Source of the DNA: Datisca glomerata
Taxonomy: Eukaryota > Streptophyta > Magnoliopsida > Cucurbitales > Datiscaceae
Direction of reading: 5' to 3'
DNA length: 64,000 bases
Assembly (NCBI GenBank): GCA_003255025.1
Contig: QANY01000230.1
Span: 731,787 to 795,786, forward strand
Below, piece by piece: positions 23,157 through 33,310 of this stretch. The notes beneath the pieces are model-generated. The model saw only the letters and a program-made list of their open reading frames with translations. It searched no databases and was not told where the DNA came from. Within the stretch, counting starts at the first letter, position 1, and every line of letters starts with the position of its first letter. The position numbers and the translations under genes are program-made.

Positions 23157-23221
23157 ATATATATATATATATAGAGAGAGAGAGAGCGAGTGCGATATAT
23201 ATATATATATATATATATATA
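23157..23221. repeat. TA island pair
   Basis: TA runs at 23157-23173 (after gtaagagagctag) and 23195-23221 (after gcg), followed by ggagagagagtgtggg. Confidence 0.92.
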
Positions 23222-24326
23222 GGGAGAGAGAGTGTGGGAGAGAGGGAGATAGAGTTCAAGGGGAAGAGAGTGTGAATACGAGAGTGAGAGATAGAGAGAG
23301 AAAGAGAAAGGAAGAAAGGGGGAGAGAGAGGGGAAAAGGACAAGAGAGAAAGAGAGAGAAATAATGAGAGGGAGAGAAAGAAGGAGAGATTGAAGATTGA
23401 GAGATAGAGAGAGAATGGGAGAGAGAGAGCGAGAGAGATCGAGAGCGAGGGTGAGAGAGAGAGAGAGAGAGAGAGAACGAGAAGAGGGAGAGAGAGAAGG
23501 GGGCGAGAGTGTGAATGTGAGAGAGTGAGAGAGAGAGAGTAGTAGAGAGAGAGCAGGGATAGAGAGAAAGTGCGAGTGAGAGGGAGAGGGTGATGTAGAG
23601 AGAGAGAGGGAGAGAGAGAGCGGGGGAGAGCGAGACAAAGATGAAGGGTGAGAGCTAGGGAGAGAAAGAGAGATAGAGTGAGAGAAGGGGAGAGAGAAAG
23701 GGAGAGAAAATGAGAGAGAGAGAGGGAGAAAGAGAGAGAAAGAGAGAGAGATCGAGGAGAAAGAGAGTTAAGACAAGCATGAGAGAGTGGGAGAGCGAGA
23801 GGGAGCGAGATAAAGAGAGTTTGGGGGATAGAGAGAACGAAAGAAAGAACGAGAGAGAGAACAAGAGAGAGGGAAAGAGTTAGATAGAGAGTAAGAGTGA
23901 GAGATAGAGAGAGAGTGAGAGAGAGACTGAGAGAGAGCTAGAGAGAGTGAATGAGAGAGGGATAGGGTGATGGAGAGATAATGAGAGAGAGAGAGAGAGC
24001 AAAGAAAGACAAAAGGGCAGAGAGAACGAGAAAGAGAGGAAAATAATGAGAGATAGAGAGAGATCGAGAGAGTGAGAGTTAAGGGGAGCATGAGAGAGAG
24101 GGAGAGTGGGAGAGAGAGAGAATGAGAGAGATAGAGAGGGAGGAAGAGAGAGGGAGAGAAAGTGCGAGAACGAGAGAGAGATATATATAGAGAGGGCGAG
24201 AGAGAATGAGAGAGAGAGAGTGAAATAGAGAGAGAAAATGAGAGAGAATGAGATATAGAGAGAGAGCAAAAGTGACAGCGAGAGAGAACGAGAGAGAGAG
24301 AGAGAGAGAAAGAGTAGGAGAGCTAG

Positions 24327-24358
<32 letters not shown>

Positions 24359-24370
24359 TGAGATATATAC
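24327..24370. repeat. TA island plus tatatacaatag boundary
   Basis: TA at 24327-24342 follows gtaggagagctag. agatatatacaatagaaag follows at 24361. It is equivalent to 21006-21066. Confidence 0.88.
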
Positions 24371-24751
24371 AATAGAAAGGGAGAGAGAAAGAGAGAATGT
24401 GAGAGTGAGAGAGAGAGAGAGAGCTAAAGAGTGAACGAGAGAGAGAGAGCCAAAGAGTGAACGAGAGAGAGTGAAAAAGATCAGTGAGAGAGATAGGGAG
24501 AGAGCGAACGAGATAAAGGGAGAGTGAGAGTTAAAGAGACAATGAGAGAGAGAGAGGGAGAATGAGAGGGAGAGATTAAGAGAGCTAGAGAGAGAACATG
24601 AGAGAGGGAGAGAGAGGGAGAGAGGACGAGAAACAGAGAAAGAGAGAATGGGAGAGAGAGGGAGAGAGAGAGAGGGAGACATCAAGAGATAGAGAGAGAG
24701 AGAGATAGAGAGAGAGAAAGAGAGAGTGAAAGAGAGAGAGAGTAAGAGAGC

Positions 24752-24773
24752 TATATATATATATATATATATA
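24752..24773. repeat. TA dinucleotide island
   Basis: A (TA)11 run follows gtaagagagc and is itself followed by gagcgagtgagagag. Confidence 0.92.
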
Positions 24774-25180
24774 GAGCGAGTGAGAGAGAGAGTGAGTGCG
24801 AGAGAGAGAGCAGGGGAGAGGGAGATAGAGTGCAAGGGGAAGAGAGTGTGAATATGAGAGTGAGAGCGAGAGAGTGAGAGAGAGAGGTAGAGAGAGAGAT
24901 AAGGAGTGATAAAGAGTGAACGAGAGAGAGAGAGAGAGCTAAAGAGTGAACGAGTGAGAGAGAGTGAGAGAGTGAGAATGAGATAGAGAGAGTGAAGGAG
25001 AGAGACAAGGAGCAAGATATAGAGAGTGAGGGGGAGAGAGAGGGAGCGAGGGAGAGAAAGTGAGATAGAGAGAGTGAGCTAAAGAATGAATGAGAGAGAG
25101 TGTGTGAAAGAGAGAGAGAGGGAGAGAGAGTGAAATATAGAGAGAGTTAGAGCTAAAGAGACAGCGAGAGAGAGAGAACG

Positions 25181-25195
25181 ATATATATATATATA
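25181..25195. repeat. TA dinucleotide island
   Basis: A short (TA)n run follows gagaacg and precedes gaaagagagag. Confidence 0.88.
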
Positions 25196-25268
25196 GAAAG
25201 AGAGAGAGAGAGCGGGAGAGAATGAGAGAGAGAGAGAGCGAGAGAGAGAGAAAGAGTAAGAGAACTTG

Positions 25269-25300
<32 letters not shown>

Positions 25301-25333
25301 CGATATATATATATATATATACACATATCGCTC
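25269..25333. repeat. TA islands with terminal inverted repeat gagcgatat
   Basis: TA runs at 25269-25283 and 25303-25328. gagcgatat (25298-25306) and atatcgctc (25325-25333) are exact inverted repeats flanking the second run. After the right arm the sequence jumps straight to ggggaagagagagtgaatac, skipping the usual gcgggagag...gtgcaa segment. It resembles the 15390 palindrome on a smaller scale: fold-back plus deletion. Confidence 0.8.
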
Positions 25334-26112
25334 GGGGAAGAGAGAGTGAATACGAGAGTGAGAGCGAGAGAGTGACAGAGAGAGGGGTAGAGATAGAGCT
25401 ACAAACTGAACAAGAGAGAGAGAAAGCTAAAGACTGAACGAGAGAGAGAGAGAGAGAGAGCTAAATAGTGAACGAGAGAGAGAGAGAGAGAGAGAGCTAA
25501 AGAGTAAACGAAAAAGAGAGAGAGAGAGAGCTAAAGAGGGAACAAGTGCGAGAGTGAAAGAGAGATAGATGGAGAGAGAGATAGGGAGAGGGAGAACGAG
25601 ATAGAGAGAGAGTGAGAGAAAGTGAGAGAGAGAGAGCTAAAGAGTGAAAGAGAGAGAGAAGAGAGAGAGAGGGAGAGAGAGATAGTGAGAGGGAGAATGA
25701 GATAGAGAGAGAGTGAGAGAGAGTGAGAGAGAGAGAGAGAGCTAAAGAGTGAACGAGAGAGAGAGGGTGAAAGAGAGAGAGAGGGAGAGAGAGTGAGATA
25801 GATGTAGAAAGAAAGTGTGAGAGTGAGAGAGAGAGAGCTAAAGAGTGAACGAGAGAGACAGAGAGAGCTAAAGAGTGAACGAGAGAGAGTGAAAAAGATA
25901 GAGTGAGAGAGATAGGGAGAGAGAGAATGAGATAGAGAGAGTGAGAGCTAAAGAGACAACGAGAGGGAGAATGAGAGGGATCGACTATGTGAGCTAGAGA
26001 GAGAACATGAGAGAGAGAGGGAGAGAGGGAGAGAGGGATAGAGTGAGCGAGAGAGCAAGAGATAAAGAGAGAGAGAGAGTAAGAGAGTGAGAGAGTGAGT
26101 AAGAGAGCTAGA

Positions 26113-26165
26113 TATTTATATATATAGAGAGAGAGAGAGCGAGTGCGAGAGAGAGATATATATAT
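26113..26165. repeat. TA islands
   Basis: gtaagagagctag is followed by a TA-rich run containing ttta at 26113-26126, then another (TA)n near 26156-26165, before GA resumes. Confidence 0.85.
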
Positions 26166-27210
26166 AGAGAGTTCGAGAGAGAGAGAGGGAGAGATGGAGA
26201 TAGAGTTGAAAGGGAAGAGAGTGTGAATACGAGAGTGAGAGATAGAGAGAGAAAGAGAAAGGAAGAAAGGGGAGAGAGAGGGAGAAAGGACATGAGAGAA
26301 AGAGAGAGAAATAATGAGAGGGAGAGAAAGAAGGAGAGATAGAGAGATTGAGAGATAGAGAGAGAATGGGAGAGAGAGAGCGAGAGAGATCGAGAGCGAG
26401 GGTGAGAGAGAGAATGGGAGAGAGAGAGCGAGAGAGATTGAGAGCGAGGGCGAGAGAGTGTGAATGCGAGAGAGTGAGAGAGAGAGAGTGGTAGAGAGAG
26501 AGAGCAGGGAGAGAGAGAAAAAGTGAGTGAGAGAGGGAGGGTGATGTAGAGAGAGAGAGAGGGAGAGAGAGAGAGCGGGGGAGAGCGAGACAAAGAGGAA
26601 GGGTGAGAGCTAGGGAGAGAAAGAGAGATAGAGTGAGAGAAGGGGAGAGAGAACGGGAGAGAAAATGAGAGAGAGAGAGGGAGAAAGAGAGAGAGATCAA
26701 GGAGAGAGAGAGTTAAGACGAGCATGAGAGAGAGGGAGAGAGAGATAGAGAGAGTTTGAGGGATAGAGAGAGAACGAAAGAAAGAGAGAGAGAGAGCGAG
26801 AGAGAGGGAAAGAGTTAGATAAAGAGTAAGAGTGAGAGATAGAGAGAGAGCGAGAGAGAGAAGAGAGAGAGTGAGAGAGAGCTAGAGAGAGTGAATGAGA
26901 TTGGGAGAGGGTGATGGAGAGAGAATGAGAGAGAGAGAGCGAGAGAAAGAAAAAATGGCAGAGAGAAAAATAATGAGAGATAGAGAGATCTAGAGAGTGA
27001 GAGTGAAGGGGAGTATGAGAGAGAGGGAGAGTGGGAGAGAGAGAGAATGAGAGAGATAGAGAGGGAGGAAGAGAGAGGGAGAGAAAGAGCGAGAACGAGA
27101 GAGAGATATATGTAGAGTGGGCGAGAGAGAATGAGATATAGAGAGAGTTAGAGCAAAAGAGACAACGAGAGAGAGCGAGCGAGAGAGAGAGAGAGAGAGA
27201 GTAAGAGAGC

Positions 27211-27250
27211 TAGACATATATATATAGAGATATATATGTATATATACAAT
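27211..27250. repeat. TA-rich island with tatatacaatag boundary
   Basis: gtaagagagctagacatata leads into interrupted TA (agagatatatatgtatatac) and then aatagaaagg. This is the third member of the 21006/24327 series. Confidence 0.85.
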
Positions 27251-27483
27251 AGAAAGGGAGAGAGAAAGAGAGAGTGTGTGTGAGAGATAGGCAAAGAGAC
27301 CGAGGGAGAAAGAGAGTGAGGGAGAGGGGGAGAGAGAGGGAGAGAGAAAGATAGCAAGAGAGAGTGAGAGTGAGAGAGTGACTGGGAGAAAGAGAGATAG
27401 GTAGAGAGTCAGGGGGAGAGAGAGAGACAGACAGAGAGAGAGTGAGAGAGTGGGAGAGAGGGAAAGCTGGAGGGAAGAGAGAG

Positions 27484-27519
<36 letters not shown>

Positions 27520-28621
27520 CACGTGAGAGAGAGAGCTAAAGAATGAACGAGAGAGAGAGAGAGAGAGAATGAGTGAGAGGGGGAGAGAGAATGGGAGAGA
27601 GCGAGAGAGAGAGATATAGAGAGAGCGGAAGAGAGATAGCGGGAGAGGGGCAGAGAGATTGCAAGGGGAAAAGAGAGTGAATACGTGAGTGAGAGCGAGA
27701 GAGTGAGAGAGAGAGGTAGAGATATAAATAGAGAGAGTTAGAGAGAGAAATAGAGAGAGTGAGAGAGAGAGCTAAAGAGTGAATGAGAGAGAGAGCTAAA
27801 GAGTGAACGAGAGAGAGAGGTAAAGAGTGAACGAGAGAGAGCTAAAGAGTGAAAGAGAGAGACAGAGAGCTAAAGAGTGAACGAGAGCGAGTGTGTAAGA
27901 GAGAGAGAGGGAGAAAGAGAGATAGATAGGGAGAGGGAGAACGAGATAGAGAGAGAGTGAAAGCTAAAGAGACAACGAGAGAGAGAGAGAGGGAGAATGA
28001 GAGAGAGTAAGACAACTAGAGAGAGAAAAAGTGAGAAAAAGGGAGAGAGTGTGTGAGAGGGAGAGAAAACATGAAAGAGAGAAAAAGAGAAAGGGAGAGA
28101 GAATGAGATGGATAGAGATATAAAGAGAGTGTGAGATAGGGAGAGAGGGAGCGAGATAGAGAGGGAGGGGGAGAGAGAGATAGGGAGAGGGAGAGAGAGC
28201 TAAAGAGTGAACGAGAGAGAGAGGGTGAAAGAGAGAGAGAGAGTGATATAGATATAGAAAGAAAGTGTGAGTGTGAAAGAGAGAGAGAGCTAAAGAGTGA
28301 ACGAGAGAGAGAGAGAGCTAAAGAGTGAAGGAGAGAGAGAGATAGCTAAAGAGTGAATGAGAGAGAGTGAAAAAGATAGATTGAGAGAGATAGGGAGAGA
28401 GAGAATGAGATAGAGAGAGAGTGAGAGCTAAAGAGACAACGAGAGAGAGAGAGAGATGGAGAATGAGAGAGATCGACTAAGAGAGCTAGAGAGAGAACAT
28501 GAGAGAGAGAGGGAGAGAGGGAGAGAGGGAGAGAGAGAGAGGGAGAGAGATAGAGAGCGAGAGAGCGAGAGATAAAGAGAGAGAGAGAGTAAGAGAGTGA
28601 GAGAGTGAGTAAGAGAGCTAG

Positions 28622-28678
28622 ATATATATATATATATATATATATATAGCGAGTGCGAAGGAGAGAGATATATATATA
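28622..28678. repeat. TA island pair
   Basis: TA run at 28622-28648 after gtaagagagctag, the longest uninterrupted one in the GA domain, and a shorter run at 28668-28678 before gggagggcgag. Confidence 0.9.
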
Positions 28679-28904
28679 GGGAGGGCGAGAGAGAGAGTGG
28701 GAGAGAGGGAGATTGAGTTCAAGGGGAAGAGAGTGTGAATACGAGAGTGAGAGCAAGAGAGTGAGAGAGAGAGGTAGAGAGAGACATAGAGAGAGATAAT
28801 GAGTGAATGAGAGAGAGAGAGAGCTAAAGAGTGAACGAGAGAGAGTGTGTGAGAGTGAAAGAGAGAGAGGGAGAGAGAGAGATAGAGAGAGTGAAAGCTA
28901 AAGA

Positions 28905-28921
28905 GTGTGTGTGTGTGTGTG
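28905..28921. repeat. (GT)n microsatellite
   Basis: A perfect run of about 8 GT units directly follows ctaaagagt, apparently expanded from the gtg of the normal ctaaagagtga word. Confidence 0.9.
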
Positions 28922-29602
28922 AAAGAGAGAATGAGAGAGATAGTGTAAGAGAGCTAGAGAGAGAACAAGAGAGAGAGAGGGAGAGGGAGGGAGAGAGGCT
29001 GAGAAAGCGAGAAAGATAGAAAGGGAGAGGGAGGGAGGGAGAGGGTGCGAGGGAGAGAGGGTGTGAGATATAGAGAGATGGAGTGAGATAGAGAGAGAGT
29101 GAGGGATAGAGAGGGAATGAGAGTGAGAGATAGAGAGAGCGAGAGAGAGAGGGGGAGAGAGATTGAGAATAAGAGTGAGAGAGGGGGAGGGAAAGGAAGA
29201 GAGCGAGATAGAGAGACGGAGAGAGAATGAGAGAGAGATTGTGCGAGCTTGTGAAGAATGAGAGAGAGAAAGGGCGAGAGAGAGGGAGATGGAGATGGAG
29301 AGAGAATGAGAGAGAGAGAGGGGAGAGAGCGAGATACGAGATAGAGAGTAAGAGTGAGAGCTAGTGAGAATGAGAGAGAAAGAGAGAGAGAGTGTGAGAG
29401 ATAGGGACAGAGACCGAGGGAGAAAGAGAGAGGGAGAGCGGGAGAGAGAGGGAGAGCGGGAGAGAGATAGCAAGAGAGAGAGTGAGAGTGAGAGAGTGAC
29501 TGGGAGAGAGAGATAGGTAGAGAGTGATGGGGAGAGAGAGAGACAGACAGAGAGAGAGTGAAAGAGTGGGAGAGAGGGAAAGCTAGAGGGAAGAGAGAGT
29601 GC

Positions 29603-29633
<31 letters not shown>

Positions 29634-31539
29634 GGCGCGTGAGAGAGAGAGAGCTAAAGAATGAACGAGAGAGAGAGAGAATGAGAGAGAGGGGGGAGAG
29701 AGAATGGGAGAGAGCGAGAGAGATATAGAGAGAGAGAGCGAAAGAGAGATAGCGGGAGAGGGGCAGAGAGAGTGCAAGGGGAAGAGAGAGTGAATACGTG
29801 AGGGAGAGCGAGAGAGTGAGAGAGAGAGAGGTAGAGAGAGAAATAGAGAGTCTGAGAGAGAAATAAAGAGAGTGAGAGAGAGAGAGAGCTAAAGAGTGAA
29901 CGAGAGAGAGAGAGAGAGCTAAAGAGTGAAAGAGAGACAGAGAGATAAAGAGTGAACGAGAGCGAGTGTGTAAGAGAGATAGAGGGAGAAATAGAGATAG
30001 ATAGGGAGAGGGAGAACGAGATAGAGAGAGTGAAAGCTAAAGAGACAATGAGAGAGAGAGAGGGAGAATGAGATAGAGTAAGACAGCTAGAGAGAGAAAA
30101 AGTGAGAAAAAGAGAGAGAGTGTGTGAGAGGGAGAGAAAACATGAAAGCGAGAAAAATAGAAAGGGATAGAAAATGAGATAGATAGAGATACAAAGAGAG
30201 TGTGAGATAGGGAGAGAGGGAGCGAGATAGAGAGAGTGAGGGAGAGAGAGAGGGAGCGAGGGAGAGAGAGCTAAAGAGTGAATGAGAGAGAATGCTAGAG
30301 AGCGAGAGAGATATATAGAGATAGAGCGAAAGAGAGATAGCGGGAGAGGGGCAGAGAGAGTGCAAGGGGAAGAGAGAGTGAATACGTGAGTGAGAGCGAG
30401 AGAGTGAGAGAGAAAGGTAGAGAGAAATAGAGAGAGTGAGAGAGAGAGAGAGAGCTAAAGAGTGAACGAGAGAGAGAGAGAGAGCTAAAGAGTGAATGAG
30501 AGAGAGAGAGCTAAAGAGTGAACGAGAGCGAGTGTGAAAGAGAGAGAGAGGGAGAAAGAGAGACAAATAGGGAGAGGGAGAACGAGATAGAGAGAGAGTG
30601 AAAGCTAAAGAGACAATGAGAGAGAGAGAGAGGGAGAATGAGAGAGAGTAAGACAGCTAGAGAGAGAAAAAGAGAGAAAAAGAGAGAGTGTGTGTGTGAG
30701 GGAGAGAGGACATGAAAGAGAGAAAAAGAGAAAGGGAGAGAGAATGAGATAGATAGAGATACAAAGAGAGTGTGAGAGAGGGAGCGAGATAGAGAGTGAG
30801 GGAGAGAGAGAGGGAGCGAGGGAGAGAGAGCTAAAGAGGGAATGAGAGAGAGCGAGAGAGCTAAAGAGTGAAAGAGAGAGAGAGAGAGAGCTAAAGAGTG
30901 AATGAGAGAGAGAGAGAGCTAAAGAGGGAACGAGAGCGAGAGTGAAAGAGAGAGAGGGAGAGAGAGAGATAAGGATAGGGAGAACCAGATAGAGAGAGAG
31001 TGAAAGCTAAAGAGACAATGAGAGAGAGAGGAGGGAGAATGAGAGAGAGAGAGAGTAAGAGAGCTAGAGAGATAAAAAGAGAGAGAGAGTGAGAGTGAGA
31101 GGGAGAAAGGACGAGAAAGAGAGAAAAGGAGAAAGGGAGAGAGAGAGAATGAGATAGAAAGAAATATAAAGAGAGTGTGAGATAGAGAGAGGGAGTGAGA
31201 TAGAGAGATTGATGGATAGAGAGAGGGAGCGAGGGAGAGAGAGAGACGGTGAAAGAGAAGGGGAGAGAGAGACGGTGAAAGAGAAGGGGAGAGAGAATGA
31301 GAGAGAGAGAACGAGAGCAAGATGGAGAAAATGTCAGAGAGAGGGAAAGGGTGAGATAGAGAGTAAGACTGAGAGCTAGAGAAAGAATGAGAGAGAAATA
31401 GAGAGAGCGAGTGGGAGAGAGACAGAGATAGAGACAGAGAGAGTTAGATAAATAGAAAGAGAGAGTGAGAGAGTGTGAGAGAGAGAAAAAGAGTGAGGGA
31501 GAGAGAGAGATAGACGGATAGAGAGTGAGAGGGTAGGAG

Positions 31540-31616
31540 AGACGGAGAGAGAGAGAGCAGGAGGGGAGAGAGAGTGAATGTGAGAGCGAGTATGAGAGAG
31601 AGAGAGAACGAGAAAG

Positions 31617-31673
<57 letters not shown>

Positions 31674-33041
31674 TACAAATATCGGGAGAGAGGGAGAGAG
31701 AGAAAGGTGAAGAGAGAGTGAATATATAGAGACAAAGACAGAGATAGAGATAGATAAATAGAGAGAGAGAGTGAGAGAGTGAGAGAGAGAGACAAAGAGT
31801 GAGGGAGAGAGAGAGAGAGATAGAGAGAGTGCTAAAGAGTGGATGAGAGAGAGAGAGCTAAAGAATGAACGAGAGAGAGATATAGAAAGAGAGGGAGGGA
31901 GGGAGAGATAATGAGAGAGCGAGAGCGAGATAGAGAGTGTGAGGGCTAAAGAGGCGAGAGAGAGAGAGTTAGAAAGAGAGGGAGGGAGCGAGAGAGTGAG
32001 ATAAAGATAGAGAGTGAGAGCTAAAGAGGTGAGAGAGAGAGATAATGAGAGAGAGTAAGAGAGCTAGAGAGAGAACAAAAGAGAGAGAGAGAGATGTGAG
32101 GGAGAGAGGGATAGAGAGAGAGTGTGTTAGATAGAGAGAGAGGGAGTGAGATAGAGAGAGTGAGGGATATAGAGAGAATGGGAGAAAGAGGGAGAGGGAG
32201 AGAGAGAGGGAAAGAGTGAGATAGAGAGTAAGAGTGAGACCTAGAGAGAGAACAAAAGAGAAAGAGAGTGAGAGTGAGAGAGAGAGAGAGAGGAAGAGAA
32301 GAAGAGAGACAAAGAGAGATATAGAGAGAGAATGAGAGAGAAGGAGAGGGTGATGGAGTGAGAATAAGAGAGAGAGTAGGATAGAGAGAGAGGGAGAGAG
32401 CGAGACAAAGAGTAAGAGTGAGAGCTATGGAGAGAAAGAGAGAGAGTGTGAGAGATCGAGAGAGAAGGGGAGAGATAGAGGGTGAGAGAACAACATAGGG
32501 AGAGAAAGATCAAGAGAGAGAGAGAGTTAAGGCAAGCGTGAGAGAGAGGGAGAGCATGAGAGAGAGGGGGGGAGCGAGATTGAGAGAGAGTGAGGGATAG
32601 AGAGAGAATGAGAGAAAGAGAGAGAGGGAACGAGAGCGAAAGAGGGAAGGAGTGAGATAGAGATCAAGAGTGAGAGTTGGAGAGAGAACGAGAGAGAAAG
32701 AGAGAGAGCCAGAGAGAGAGAGAGAGAGAATGAGAGAGAATGAGAGATAAAGAGAGAGATCTAGAGAGAGAATAAGAGAGAGAGAGAGAAGGTGGGGGTG
32801 ATGGAGGGAGAATGAAAGAGAGAGAGGGAGAGAGAGGGAGATAGGGAAAGAGCGAGATAGAAAGTAAGGGTGAGAGCTAGGGAGAGAAAGAGAGAGAGTG
32901 TGAGAGAGAGAGAACGGGAGAGAGAGAGAGAGGGAGAAAGAACAAGAAAGAGAGAGAAATAATGAAAGAGAGACAGATATAGAGAGAGTGTGATAGATAG
33001 ATAGATAGAGATCGAGAGAGAGTGAGAGTGAAGGGGAGCAT

Positions 33042-33090
<49 letters not shown>

Positions 33091-33310
33091 CTAGAGAGAG
33101 AAGGAGAGCAAGAGAGAGTGAGAGAGTGAGAGTGAGAGAGAGAGAGAACGTGAGAGATGGAGAGAGAGAAGGGGGAGAGAGAAAATGTGATAGAGTGAGA
33201 GAGCGAGAGCTAGAGAGAGAGAGAGAGAGGTAGAGAGAGTATGGATAGAGATAGAAAGAGCGTTAAAGAGTGAACGAGAGAGGGAAAGAGTGAGTGAGAT
33301 AGAGAGATCT
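31540..33310. repeat. Segmental module, right copy (partner 17840-19690)
   Basis: It has the same landmark order as 17840-19690 at an offset of about 13.6 kb, with sequence identity high enough that 40-base stretches match exactly (from 32221 against 18601). It begins with a cggagag and aggagggg segment and holds the TA run at 31617-31639. Confidence 0.8.
31617..31639. repeat. TA dinucleotide island
   Basis: A (TA)11-type run follows gaacgagaaag. It corresponds to the duplicated islands at 17873 and 17954. Confidence 0.92.

Larger units (their letters stand above)
20387..27260. repeat. Higher-order modules of about 3.4 and 2.9 kb
   Basis: Three successive modules start with a ttaaga word followed by gagcatgag and then gagagttt, at 20387, 23768 and 26713. 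Each later contains tacaatagaaagggagag, at 21061, 24368 and 27245. The two spacing series (3381/2945 and 3307/2877) agree. Within each are the gaaaggaagaaaggg, ttaaggggag and TA-island words in the same order. A fourth relative of the first landmark is at 35210. This shows multi-kb tandem amplification of the GA satellite. Confidence 0.8.
27360..31300. repeat. Higher-order modules of about 2.1 kb and 0.59 kb
   Basis: gtgactgggagaaagag at 27378 and gtgactgggagagagag at 29496 start equivalent modules (offset 2118). atagcgggagaggggcagag occurs at 27636, 29749 and 30337 (offsets 2113 and 588). gtgcaaggggaag with gtgaatacgtgag follows in the last two. The third copy lacks the gtgactggg head, so it begins inside the unit. 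ctaaagagtgaac words are frequent. No gene is seen. Confidence 0.78.
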
